Notes under the pieces: generated by a model | Database searches by the model: none | What the model was told of the DNA's origin: nothing | What the model saw: the letters and a program-made list of their open reading frames with translations, nothing else | In this document: in pieces, positions 42,521 through 50,683 of the stretch | How positions within the stretch are numbered: the stretch's first letter is position 1 | Layout of the letters: each line of letters begins with the position of its first letter | Position numbers and translations under genes: made by a program | Source: JAIBJN01 sp963775505 | GTDB lineage: Bacteria; Actinomycetota; Thermoleophilia; Gaiellales; Gaiellaceae | Length of the DNA: 64,000 nucleotides | Assembly: GCA_963775505.1 (NCBI GenBank) | Contig: CAVZIL010000008.1 | Coordinates: 248,001-312,000 of the forward strand | Direction: 5' to 3'

Positions 42521-42979
42521 ATGAGCGAAAAGGAGAACGAGCCTGATGGGGGTTTCGAGACGAGCCCAGAGAGGAGAGGGGGCTCGGGTGGAGGCTTCCA
42601 GGTAGGCAGTCAGAGCGCCGGCTCGATCGGAAACGTTGCCGGCGACCTGACGATAGGCAAGCTCCACGTCTCGGTCTCCTGGGCTGCCACCCTCCGGAGC
42701 GAGCTCCGCCGACTCGACGAAGAGACGGCCAAAGTGCCGCTCCCGCACGCCACCCGCCTCGCTGTGGACGGAGCGATCGCGGGTGCAGCTCGCGAGGCGG
42801 CGAGCCCCACGCCCGACCCGAAGAGGATCGCGCAGTTCGTCGAGCGCGCGACGCACGCACTCGCGGATGCCGGCGGTCTGGCCGCCGCTGGGAGCAGCCT
42901 CGCCGAGAGCCTCCACCGCACCGCGGTCGCGCTCGGCCCGGCCGGCAAGGACCTGCTGGCGCATCTGCCGCCCTCCTAA
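42521..42979 (+). CDS. Helical protein with GGFETxxERR motif and Gly-rich strand segment
   Basis: A 152-residue protein from ATG at 42521, 5 bp after the membrane-protein gene. GGFETSPERR lies at residues 10-19, then a Gly/Ser-rich segment with a turn-like QVGSQSAGSIGNVAGDLTIG that could form a short beta-solenoid. After it come three predicted helices (AATLRSELRRLDEETAK, then DPKRIAQFVERATHALADAG). I know similar actinobacterial hypothetical proteins but no function. With its neighbours it probably forms one transcription unit. Confidence 0.65.
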   Translation: MSEKENEPDGGFETSPERRGGSGGGFQVGSQSAGSIGNVAGDLTIGKLHVSVSWAATLRSELRRLDEETAKVPLPHATRLAVDGAIAGAAREAASPTPDPKRIAQFVERATHALADAGGLAAAGSSLAESLHRTAVALGPAGKDLLAHLPPS

Positions 42980-43088
42980 AGGCCGCGCTCGAAGCTAGAC
43001 GAGGCTGCCGAGCGGTAGTTCCGCCCGCCGCGGGTTGAAGAGGGTGTATCGCACCCCTACAGACCGCGCGGTGTTTCGCTCAATGAAG

Positions 43089-43178
43089 CGGCGGGGGTGG
43101 GATTCGAACCCACGAAACGGCTCAGCACCGTCTAGCGGTTTTCAAGACCGCCCCTTTCGACCGCTCGGGCACCCCGCC
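43089..43178 (-). tRNA. tRNA-Ser(TGA)
   Basis: A 90-nt class II tRNA: acceptor GGCGGGG/CCCCGCC, anticodon arm GCGGTCTTGAAAACCGC with anticodon TGA, a long variable arm and T-arm GTGGGTTCGAATCCCAC. It decodes UCA/UCG. It lies downstream of serS on the same strand, so synthetase and substrate are neighbours, and its 3' half is duplicated at 40785-40840. Confidence 0.96.
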
Positions 43179-43197
43179 CGACCGGAGTGTAGCCCTG

Positions 43198-44421
43198 TCA
43201 GTCGCCCGGCTCGATCCGGCTCGGGGCCCCGAACTGGGTGAGCACCTCCGGCACCGACACGGCGCCGCCCTCGTCCTGGAAGTTCTCCAGGACGGCGAGC
43301 ATCGCCCGCGCCGTCACTGCGGTGCCGTTCAGCGTGTGGACGAACTGCAAGCCGTCCTCGGCGCGGAAGCGGACGTCGAGGCGGCGCGACTGGTAGTCGG
43401 TCGTGTTCGAGGTCGAGGTGAGCTCGCGGTAGCGGCCCTGGCTCGGGAACCAGCCCTCGATGTCGTACTTCTTCGTGGCGGCCGCGCCGAGGTCGCCCGC
43501 GGCGATGTTGACGACGCGGTAGGGGAGGTCGAGCTCGCCGATGAGCGCCTCCTCGGTGGCCAGCAGTCGCTCGTGCTCGGCGGGCGAGTCCTCGGGGCGG
43601 CAGAAGACAAACATCTCCACCTTGTCGAACTGGTGGACGCGGAACATCCCGCGTGTGTCCTTGCCGGCGGCGCCCGCCTCACGGCGAAAGCACGTCGAGT
43701 AGCCCGCGTAGCGGAGCGGGAGCGCGTCGGTGTCCAGCACCTCGCCGCCGTGCATCGCCGCGAGGGTCACCTCTGACGTGCCCGTCAGGTAGAGCTCGTC
43801 GCGCTCGATCCGGTAGAGGTTCACCTCCTCGGTGGGGAGGAAGCCCGTGCCGTACATGGCCGCCTCGCGCACGAGCACGGGCGGGAGCACCGGCGTGAGG
43901 CCGGCCGATGTGATGCGGTCGAGCGCGAAGCGGTAGAGCGCGAGCTCGAGCATGGCCGCCGCGCCGACGCGGTAGACGAACCGCGAGCCGGAGACCTTCG
44001 CGCCACGCTCGGTGTCGATCCGGGCGAGCTCCAGGTGGTCCCGCGGCTCGAAGGCGAAGGCCGGCGGCTCGCCGACGCGGCGGAGCTCGACGGCGTCGTC
44101 CTCAGTGAAGCCGTCCGGGGCGCTCGGATCCGGAGGTGACGGGACGCGCTCGAGGAGCTCGGCGCGGCGCCGCTCCGCGGCCGCGAGCGCCTCCTCGACC
44201 TGCTGGAGCTCGGCCTTCACGCCCTTGAGCTCCTCGATCTGCTCCGGTGTGGGCTTGCCCTTCAGCTTGGTCTTCGCGCGCAGCTCGTCGGCCTGAGGGA
44301 CGAGCGCCAGCCACTCCCGGTCGGCTTCCATGAGGGCGTCGAAGTCCTCGACGGCGCCCTTGCGCGCGAGGGCGTCGCGATACGCCTCCGGCTCCGCCCT
44401 CGCCGCCCTGATGTCGATCAT
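43198..44421 (-). CDS. serS: Seryl-tRNA synthetase
   Basis: A 407-residue class II synthetase with the N-terminal coiled-coil arm (residues about 25-110) that contacts the tRNA variable arm. Motif 2 is FRREAGAAGKDTRGMFRVHQ and motif 3 is LNGTAVTARAMLAVLE; TGTSEVTLAA and NTTDYQSRRLDVRFR are typical SerRS segments. The start MIDIRAARAEPEAYRDALARK is the family N-terminus, and its ATG overlaps the upstream HAD stop. It charges all the tRNA-Ser species in this window, which all have long variable arms. It sits next to tRNA-Ser(TGA). Confidence 0.96.
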   Translation of the reverse strand: MIDIRAARAEPEAYRDALARKGAVEDFDALMEADREWLALVPQADELRAKTKLKGKPTPEQIEELKGVKAELQQVEEALAAAERRRAELLERVPSPPDPSAPDGFTEDDAVELRRVGEPPAFAFEPRDHLELARIDTERGAKVSGSRFVYRVGAAAMLELALYRFALDRITSAGLTPVLPPVLVREAAMYGTGFLPTEEVNLYRIERDELYLTGTSEVTLAAMHGGEVLDTDALPLRYAGYSTCFRREAGAAGKDTRGMFRVHQFDKVEMFVFCRPEDSPAEHERLLATEEALIGELDLPYRVVNIAAGDLGAAATKKYDIEGWFPSQGRYRELTSTSNTTDYQSRRLDVRFRAEDGLQFVHTLNGTAVTARAMLAVLENFQDEGGAVSVPEVLTQFGAPSRIEPGD

Positions 44422-45240
44422 GGCCGAGAGTCTAGGAGCGCTTCGACGACTTGGGCGACCCCCTCGACCTCGGCCGACGGGCACACCCAGTCCGCCACCG
44501 CGAGGACCCGCGGGTGCGCGTTGGCGACCGCGACGCCGAAGCCCGCCCACTCGAGGAGCTCGACGTCGTTCTCCCCGTCCCCGAAGGCGATGGTCCGCTC
44601 GGCGCTGAAGCCGAGGTGCTCGCGCGAGGAAGGCCAGGCCCGACGCCTTCGTCACCTCCGGGCTCGCGAGCTCGAGGAAGAACGGCAGCGACTTCGAGAT
44701 GTAGAGGCGGCCGGCGAAGCCTTCCTTCAGGCGCGCCTCCAGCCCGTCCAGGATGTCCGGCTCGTCGATGGCGACGAGCTTCGTCGGCGGCTCGGAGAGC
44801 CAGGCGGCGAGGTCTCCTACCGCATGGAGCGGGATGCTCTGGAAGCCGGCGTAGCGCTCGGCCTCGGGCGTCACCTGCGCGACGTAGAGCTCGTCGTTCA
44901 CGTAGCAGTTGACGTGGAAGCCTTCCTCCTGGATGACGGCGATCGCCTCGCGGGCGAGCTCCAGCGGGATCGGCTCGTGGCGCAGGAACTCGCCGGTCCG
45001 CGGGTCGGCGACGACGGCGCCCTGGTAGCAGACGACGGGGTCGTCGATACCCGCCTGCTCGAGGTAGGGGAGCACGGAGCGAAACATCCGGCCGGTGACG
45101 ACGAGAACGCGCAGGCCGGCCTCCCGGGCGCGCTCGATGGCCGCCAGCGTCCGCGGGCGCAGCGCGCCGTCCTCCCAGATCAGCGTCCGGTCGAGGTCGC
45201 AGGCGAGGACCTCGACCTCTCGGGGAAGCTCAGCCGGAAG
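44418..45240 (-). CDS. Cof-type HAD hydrolase, one frameshift, start unclear
   Basis: Motif I is VLACDLDRTLIW (Arg replacing the usual Gly), motif II is VLVVTGR, and a C2-type cap lies between about residues 80 and 190. Motif IV, FGDGENDVELLEWAG, is intact after removing one extra base near 44630. The product ends ALLDSRP at a stop overlapping the serS ATG. No ATG, GTG or TTG is visible before motif I, so the start may be a rarer codon or lost to an indel; 45240 is approximate. These enzymes dephosphorylate small sugar or cofactor phosphates. The likely operon is cytochrome - HAD - serS. Confidence 0.75.
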
Positions 45241-45242
45241 GA

Positions 45243-45641
45243 TCAGCCGCGCGCCGAGACGACGTAGGCGGCGACGTTGGCGATCTCCTCCTCGCTCAGC
45301 ACGCCGCTGTAGGCCTGCATGCCGCCGCCGCCGTTCGTGATCTGCTCGACCGCGCCCGCGAAGTCGATCGTGGAATCGTCGAGGCTCGGGCCGACGGTGC
45401 CGGTCGAGCCCGCGTCCGCCAGCGTGTGGCAGCTCCCGCAGCCGTTCGCGGCATAGATCTCCTTGCCGGCGGCCGGATCGCCCTCGACCTCGCCGTCCCC
45501 GCCTGCGTTGCCGCCGTCTTGCTCGGTCGGGACCGTCCCGATCACGGTCTCGGGCGTAGGCGTGGTCTCCTCGCTGCCGCCGCAGGCGGCGAGGAGGACC
45601 AGAGCACCGAGGGCGAGGACGAGCGCGACGACGCGGGCCAT
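45243..45641 (-). CDS. Membrane-anchored (lipoprotein) cytochrome c
   Basis: The 132-residue protein has a lipoprotein signal (ALVLALGALVLLAACGG, acylated Cys20), a low-complexity linker and a class I cytochrome c domain: heme motif C68-G-S-C71-H72 and probable axial Met108 in GGGGMQAYSG, with EEIANVAAYVVSARG as the C-terminal helix. It would carry one electron on the outer face of the membrane, for example to an oxidase. Its first 100 bp overlap the upstream membrane-protein gene in another frame. Confidence 0.88.
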   Translation of the reverse strand: MARVVALVLALGALVLLAACGGSEETTPTPETVIGTVPTEQDGGNAGGDGEVEGDPAAGKEIYAANGCGSCHTLADAGSTGTVGPSLDDSTIDFAGAVEQITNGGGGMQAYSGVLSEEEIANVAAYVVSARG

Positions 45642-47134
45642 GGGGCGCGAAGCATATCGGCCGTCACGGCGAGAAAGCCGGTCAAGCCGACGAGCAGAAC
45701 GTCGAGCGGCGAGTCATTGACGACGAGCGAGACGGCGATCGCGGCGGCGAAGGCGAGCGGCACGGCGAGCTCGTCGAATCGCTCGGGCCGGCGCAGGATG
45801 CGTACGACGAGGAAGGCGAAGATCGCGAGCAGCGCGACGACGGCGAGACCGACCCACAAGGACGAGGTGGCGCGCTCCCACGAGAGCTCGACCCGTTCGA
45901 CGAGGTCGCTGGCCAGCCCGCCGGGTCCGTCCTCGAGCGCCGACGTGACGTGGCTCGACCCACCGGTCGCGGCGTCGAGCCCGATCAGCCCGAGGGCGAG
46001 CGCGAGCGCGGCTCCGAACGCGATCGCAAGCGCGCGCCTGCCCCCGCCGGCGAGCAGGACGGCCAGGACCGCGAAGCCGGCTGCGAGGACGATCGCCCCG
46101 CCGCCGTCGGCTCCGAAGCGGTTCCCCGCCACGGTGACGAAGGCCAGCAGCGCGGTGCCGGCGAACGCCGCCCAGCCGAGGGCGGCGTAGAGGAGGGCCG
46201 CTCCGGCCAGGGCAGGGACGAGGAGCATCGTCTCGAGCATGTTCGAGAGCCCGAAGTAGCGCGAGTTCTGGGTCGGGCCGAACGGCGAGAGCGCGACCGT
46301 CGTCCCGTCGATCCCGAGCGCGAGCAGGTAGGCGCCCAGGACGGCGACGAGGAAGCCGCCGACGGCGAGCGGCGAGCGCAGGAGCGCGGCCAGCAGCGGG
46401 CCACCGACCGCGACGGCGAGGCCGAGCCCGGCGAGGACGGCCCAGAAGTCGGAGACGCCGGCGACTCCGAGCAGGAGGTTGACCACGAGGGCGGCGGCGA
46501 AACCGGGGACGGCCGCAGCCGGCGCCAGCAGCGCGAGCGCGACGACGAGCGCGCAGACGAGCAGGGTCGCGGGGAGCCGTACGGCGTTGTTCCCGTCGAT
46601 CCGCTCGTCGAGGCTCCGGAGCTCGCCGACGGCGTCCGCGGCCGGCTGAGAGCCCAGGGCTCCGTCGCGCCCGAGCGCGGTCGGCGCGACGTCGACGATG
46701 GAGACGAGGCCGGGAATGCGCGTCGAGCCCGAGGTGAGGAGCCCCTCGTAGCCCTGTCCGACGACGAGGATCGGGTAGCGGCGGTCGTTCGGCTGCAGGC
46801 CACCTTCGGGGAGCCCCACGTAGATGGCCGGGCCGGCGGCGCTCCCCAGAGCTCCCTCGCTCGCGGTGAGGAGCGCGGGGCCCGACGGCGTGCCGCCTCG
46901 GAGGGAGTTCCGCACCTCGCCGCGGACGAGCGACCCCTCCGCGAGCCCGGCGCTCGTCTCCGGTCCCGCGCCCGGGTTGAGAAGGCCGACGGCACCGAGG
47001 TCCTGGACGGCCTCGAGGTCCTCGACGCTGAACCCCGGCACCACGATCACCTCGAAGTCCGTCGGAGCACTACCCTGCGCCGGGCCGGCCATGAGCACCA
47101 TCAGCGCGAAAGCGACCACCGCGGTCCGGGCCAT
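45542..47134 (-). CDS. Polytopic membrane protein with extracytoplasmic N-terminal domain
   Basis: From ATG at 47134: a signal peptide (VAFALMVLMAGPAQG), an extracytoplasmic domain of about 170 residues (FEVIVVPGFSVEDLEAVQDL to GLVSIVDVAPTALGRDGA) that faintly recalls alkaline-phosphatase-superfamily proteins, then about ten or more transmembrane helices. No catalytic metal ligands are obvious in the outer domain, so it may be a binding or regulatory version. The last 35 residues are Ser/Pro/Arg-rich and overlap the cytochrome gene, so the true end may be nearer 45650. Divergent from the 47297 membrane protein. Confidence 0.65.
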   Translation of the reverse strand: MARTAVVAFALMVLMAGPAQGSAPTDFEVIVVPGFSVEDLEAVQDLGAVGLLNPGAGPETSAGLAEGSLVRGEVRNSLRGGTPSGPALLTASEGALGSAAGPAIYVGLPEGGLQPNDRRYPILVVGQGYEGLLTSGSTRIPGLVSIVDVAPTALGRDGALGSQPAADAVGELRSLDERIDGNNAVRLPATLLVCALVVALALLAPAAAVPGFAAALVVNLLLGVAGVSDFWAVLAGLGLAVAVGGPLLAALLRSPLAVGGFLVAVLGAYLLALGIDGTTVALSPFGPTQNSRYFGLSNMLETMLLVPALAGAALLYAALGWAAFAGTALLAFVTVAGNRFGADGGGAIVLAAGFAVLAVLLAGGGRRALAIAFGAALALALGLIGLDAATGGSSHVTSALEDGPGGLASDLVERVELSWERATSSLWVGLAVVALLAIFAFLVVRILRRPERFDELAVPLAFAAAIAVSLVVNDSPLDVLLVGLTGFLAVTADMLRAPWPASSRSSSPSVLWSSSPPAAAARRPRLRPRP

Positions 47135-47156
47135 GCCGGGAACTGTAAGAGCTCCA

Positions 47157-47300
47157 GCACGATGAGGAGCGGTGCCGCCTGGCCGCACTGGGCGGCCCGA
47201 GGCGGCGTCCTCAGTCGCGCCCATACTCATTCGGTATGAGCGCTCCCTGCGTCCTTGCCTCGAACCACCCAGCGCACCCAGTCGCGCGTCATCATCGTGC
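47157..47300 (+). ncRNA. Structured repeat element, copy 2 (candidate cis-regulatory RNA)
   Basis: Homologous to 20861-21010. The closing stem is GCACGATGA (47157-47165) with TCATCGTGC (47292-47300), further closed by GAGCTC (47149-47154) with GAGCTC (47304-47309). Inner stems are GGTGC/GCACC (47171-47175 with 47274-47278), CGAGG/CCTCG (47198-47202 with 47258-47262) and hairpin CATAC-TCATTCG-GTATG (47222-47238). All differ from copy 1 but keep pairing. The 3' side of the closing stem contains the GTG start at 47297 of the next gene, so folding could hide the start codon. The function is unknown. Confidence 0.6.
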
Positions 47301-48877
47301 CGAGAGCTCTAGGCACGGCAGCGATCGCGCTCGTCGTCGGGCTCCTGATCGTCGTCTTGGGGCCGCCGCCCGGCGACCTGCCCGCCCACCTCTACCGCAC
47401 CGAGCTCGTCCGGGACGGGGTGCTCGTGTGGGACACCTTCTGGTACGCGGGTCACTACCCGCTCTTCACGTACAGCCTCCTGTACTACTTCCCCGCCGCC
47501 CTCGTGGGGAACGACGTCGTCGCGCTCGTCTCCGTCGTCGCGGCCGCGGCGCTGTTCGCGTCGCTGGCCGAGCGGGAGTGGGGGGAAGCGGCGCGCTGGC
47601 CGGCGCGGGCGTTCGCGGTCGTCGCGTGCGGCCCGCTGTTCACCGGAACCTACCCGTACGCGGCCGGGGTGGCGGCCGCGCTCGGATCCCTGAAGGCGCT
47701 CCAGCTCGGGCGGCGGTGGACGGCGGTCGGTCTGGCGGTGCTCACGCTCGGGCTCTCGCCGCTCGCCTTCCTCTTCCTCTGCCTGGCCGTGGTCGCCGCA
47801 TTCCTCGCGCGGCGTCCGCGCTTCGACGGGACGGCGCTCGTGGTCGGCGGCTCGCTGCTCCTGTTGGGGCTCGTCCAGGGCGCGCTGCTCCTCCTCTACC
47901 CGGAAGAGGCGGAGTACCCGTTCTTCCGCCTCGAGGAGCTCGTCAGCGTGATCCTCCTCTCGGCCGCCTGCGCCGCCCTCGCGTTGCGCGCCGAGCGCGG
48001 GCGCGTCATTGCCGCGATCTTCGGGCTCTGGTCCCTGGCGGCTGTCGTCGCCTTCGCCGTCCCCTCGCCGATCGGCGAGAACGTCACCCGCCTGCGTGGC
48101 ATCGTCCTCCCGCTGGCCCTGCTCGCAGCTGTGCTCGCGTCCTGGCGCCCGCGCTGGCTGGCTGGAATCGCGGTGGCCGGAGCGCTGGCATTCACGCTCG
48201 TCCCCTACGTCGGCGCCGCGCTCCACCGGACGGACACCCGTTCGGCGGACAAGGCCTTCTGGCAGCCGGCGCTCGACTTCCTCGCCGAGCGCCGAAGCCA
48301 GGACGAGCGCGTCGAGGTCGTCCCGACCGGCGACCACTGGGAGGCGTACTGGCTGCCGCGCGCCGGCGTCCCGCTCGCGCGCGGCTGGTACCGCCAGCTC
48401 GACATCGCCCAGAACCCGCTCTTCTACGAGGAGCCGCTCGAGCCCGACGCCTACCGCGCGTGGCTCGACGGGCTCGGCGTCCGCTTCGTGCTCCTGCCGG
48501 ACACGCAGCTCGGCCGGATCGGGGAGGAGCGCGAGGCCGAGCTCCTGCGCTCGGGCGCCGCCGGGCTTCGGGAGGTCGCCCGCGCCGGGGACGTCACGAT
48601 CTACGAGGTGCCTGACGCGGTGCCGATCCTGACCGGGCCGGGGGAAGCCCTACTGACGGCGGTCGAGCACGACCGGCTCGAGGGCGAGGTGGGAGCGCCG
48701 GGGAGGTACAGGCTCGCCGTCCGCTGGACGCCGACCTGGCGCGTCGAGTCCGGCGACGTCTGCGTCGAGGAGGCGGCGGACGGGATGACGGAGGTCGTCG
48801 CGCGCGGCGCCGGGCCCTTCGTCCTCGGGGTCTCGGCCTTCCCTAGGGCGCCCGGTTGCCCGCATGCGCCTGGCTAA
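47297..48877 (+). CDS. Polytopic membrane protein, glycosyltransferase-like
   Basis: A 526-residue protein from GTG at 47297, chosen because the first hydrophobic helix follows at once (LGTAAIALVVGLLIVVLG). It has an early outer loop GDLPAHLYRTELVRDGVLVWDT with an acidic DLPAH motif, as in GT-C-type membrane glycosyltransferase relatives. About ten helices follow, then a C-terminal outer domain of about 180 residues (WQPALDFLAERRSQDERVEVV to the end). A transfer reaction is plausible but unproven. Its start lies inside the structured repeat element. htpX begins 10 bp after its stop. Confidence 0.65.
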   Translation: MPRALGTAAIALVVGLLIVVLGPPPGDLPAHLYRTELVRDGVLVWDTFWYAGHYPLFTYSLLYYFPAALVGNDVVALVSVVAAAALFASLAEREWGEAARWPARAFAVVACGPLFTGTYPYAAGVAAALGSLKALQLGRRWTAVGLAVLTLGLSPLAFLFLCLAVVAAFLARRPRFDGTALVVGGSLLLLGLVQGALLLLYPEEAEYPFFRLEELVSVILLSAACAALALRAERGRVIAAIFGLWSLAAVVAFAVPSPIGENVTRLRGIVLPLALLAAVLASWRPRWLAGIAVAGALAFTLVPYVGAALHRTDTRSADKAFWQPALDFLAERRSQDERVEVVPTGDHWEAYWLPRAGVPLARGWYRQLDIAQNPLFYEEPLEPDAYRAWLDGLGVRFVLLPDTQLGRIGEEREAELLRSGAAGLREVARAGDVTIYEVPDAVPILTGPGEALLTAVEHDRLEGEVGAPGRYRLAVRWTPTWRVESGDVCVEEAADGMTEVVARGAGPFVLGVSAFPRAPGCPHAPG

Positions 48878-48887
48878 ACTTCAGGTC

Positions 48888-49802
48888 ATGAAGCGCAGAT
48901 CCTTCGGACGCGACTTCGGGCTCTCCTCCCGCATGTTCCTGACCATGTTCCTGCTGGGGGCGCTCTACGTCGTCTTCTTCGTCGTTCTCGTGCAGTACTT
49001 CCAGCTCGGATTCGTCCCGATGATCCTGCTGCTGGGCGGGCTCGCGTTCCTCCAGTTCTACACGTCGGACAAGATCGCCCTCGCCGCCTCCGGCGCGAAG
49101 GTGGTCACCCCCGAGCAGGAGCCCGAGCTCCACGCGATGGTCGACCGCCTCTGCGCGATGTCCGACCTGCCGAAGCCGCGCGTGGCGTTGATCCCGACCG
49201 ACGTGCCCAACGCGTTCGCCACCGGGCGCAGCCCGAAGCACTCGGCGGTGGCCGTCACCGAAGGCCTCTGGAGGCGGCTCGAGCCGCGCGAGGTCGAGGG
49301 TGTGCTCGCCCACGAGCTCTCGCACATCGCCAACCGTGACGTCGCCGTGATGACGATCGCGAGCTTCTTCGCGATGCTGGCCGCGTTCCTCATGAGGATG
49401 GGCCTGTGGACGGGGATGATGGGCGGCGGCCGCAACCGCGACAGCGGCGGCGCGCCCGCCTTCCTGATCCTGCTCGTCGTCTCGCTGGTCACGTACGTGC
49501 TCAGCACCATCCTCATCCTCATGATCTCGCGCTACCGCGAGTATGCGGCCGACCGCGGGGCCGCGGTCATCACCGGCGCGCCCGAGAACCTCATGAGCGC
49601 GCTGCAGAAGATCGCCAGCGACATGACCCGCATCCCCCAGCGCGACCTCCGCCAGCTCGAGGGGATGAACGCGTTCTTCATCATCCCGACGAACGTGAAG
49701 CGGACCGTCGGCGAGCTCTTCATGACGCACCCGCCGCTCGAGAAGCGCCTCGCCCGCCTGGCCGAGATCTCGGCCGAGATGGGCCGGCCGATCGCCGCGT
49801 AG
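48888..49802 (+). CDS. htpX: HtpX-type membrane zinc metalloprotease
   Basis: A 304-residue M48 protease. N-terminal helices (MFLTMFLLGALYVVFFVVLV) precede the catalytic VLAHELSHIANRD (His142, Glu143, His146), two more helices and the downstream zinc-ligand segment SRYREYAADRGAAV. It degrades damaged membrane proteins under envelope stress. The next gene (pspAB) starts directly at its stop and pspA/pspAA lie convergent just beyond, so the locus is an envelope-stress module. Confidence 0.93.
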   Translation: MKRRSFGRDFGLSSRMFLTMFLLGALYVVFFVVLVQYFQLGFVPMILLLGGLAFLQFYTSDKIALAASGAKVVTPEQEPELHAMVDRLCAMSDLPKPRVALIPTDVPNAFATGRSPKHSAVAVTEGLWRRLEPREVEGVLAHELSHIANRDVAVMTIASFFAMLAAFLMRMGLWTGMMGGGRNRDSGGAPAFLILLVVSLVTYVLSTILILMISRYREYAADRGAAVITGAPENLMSALQKIASDMTRIPQRDLRQLEGMNAFFIIPTNVKRTVGELFMTHPPLEKRLARLAEISAEMGRPIAA

Positions 49803-50381
49803 GTGGGATTAGGCGACGTCCTCTTCGGGCGGAAGAAGCTCAAGGGCGCCAAGCTCGACCGGCTCTTCGCCCTCTCGACCGCCCAGGTGACGCTCGAGAC
49901 CGAGCTCGGCCTGCGGCCGGCCGGCGCAGCGGGCGTCGTGTTCAAGTCGCTCTCGGCCGGCGAGTTCATGCGCGCGGAGCAGGAGATCGACGAGCTCCTC
50001 GGCGTCGTGGCGCAGACGTCCGGCTCGGAGGTGCGCAGGCGCGAGGACAGCCTGGGCTATCAGTGGCTCATCGTTCGGGACCGCGACTTCGAGGACCTCG
50101 TCACGGGCGTCCACCTCGTCGCGAACGAGCTCGGAGCGCACGGCTTCGGCGAGCAGCTCCTGGCCGCGATCTTCGCGTTCGAGCGCCGCGGAGAGGAGCG
50201 CCCCGTCTACCTCATCTACGGCTTCAAGCGCGGCGCGTTCTGGCCGTTCGTCCCCACCGGGAAGGACCAGGAGCGCGACAACGCCGAGGAGCTCCGCCTG
50301 AAGAACGAGCTGCAGGGCGAGCTCCCCTTCGAGCCGGACCTGGAGCGCTGGCTCGGGTTGTTCGACGCGCCGCTCGACTAA
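49803..50381 (+). CDS. pspAB: PspA-associated protein PspAB
   Basis: A 192-residue protein starting with GTG immediately after the htpX stop. MGLGDVLFGRKKLKGAKLDR, FALSTAQVTLETELGLRPAG and YLIYGFKRGAFWPFVPTG match the PspAB family, which co-occurs with htpX and pspA in actinobacteria and archaea. Its role is thought to link HtpX and PspA in membrane maintenance; the mechanism is not known. It has no signal peptide or membrane helix. Confidence 0.85.
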   Translation: MGLGDVLFGRKKLKGAKLDRLFALSTAQVTLETELGLRPAGAAGVVFKSLSAGEFMRAEQEIDELLGVVAQTSGSEVRRREDSLGYQWLIVRDRDFEDLVTGVHLVANELGAHGFGEQLLAAIFAFERRGEERPVYLIYGFKRGAFWPFVPTGKDQERDNAEELRLKNELQGELPFEPDLERWLGLFDAPLD

Positions 50382-50395
50382 CGCCGGTCTGACCG

Positions 50396-50683
50396 CTAAC
50401 CCGGGAGATCCGGGATCAGGCCCTCCTCGGAGAAGAGGCGTTGCGTCTCCTCCAGGGTGAGGTCGCTCGGCGGGATGACGACGTCCGACGCGCTCAGGTC
50501 GTCGTCGGCCAGCCGCTCGCCCTCGGCCTGGACGAGCTGCCACATCTCCTCGAGGAGGCGATCGAGCTCGGGCTCGTTGCCCGCGTCGGCCGCGGCCTGC
50601 GCCTGCTCGTCCAGCGCGTTCAGCCTGCCGAGCAGGTCGTCGCTCGCCCGGAACTGCCCTTCGCCCATCAGCCTGACGATCAT
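50396..50683 (-). CDS. pspAA: PspA-associated protein PspAA
   Basis: A 95-residue protein (MIVRLMGEGQFRASDDLLGR, then LLEEMWQLVQAEGERL and VIPPSDLTLEETQRLFSEEG) fits the PspAA domain family, small partners encoded beside PspA. Its ATG overlaps the pspA stop by 4 bp. The gene converges on pspAB with 14 bp between stops. Confidence 0.85.
   Translation of the reverse strand: MIVRLMGEGQFRASDDLLGRLNALDEQAQAAADAGNEPELDRLLEEMWQLVQAEGERLADDDLSASDVVIPPSDLTLEETQRLFSEEGLIPDLPG

Larger units (their letters stand above)
40785..43178. mobile_element. Small tRNA-Ser(TGA)-associated island (about 2.3 kb)
   Basis: The island lies between a tRNA-Ser 3'-half duplicate (40785-40840) and the intact tRNA (43089-43178). 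It holds five plus-strand small genes: an Lsr2-like protein, a C-terminally anchored protein, an acidic microprotein, a three-helix membrane protein and a helical protein. Codon use is less G/C-biased than outside. No integrase or replication gene is present, so it resembles a satellite that uses a helper recombinase, or a deleted remnant. The boundaries are read directly; mobility is inferred. Confidence 0.7.
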
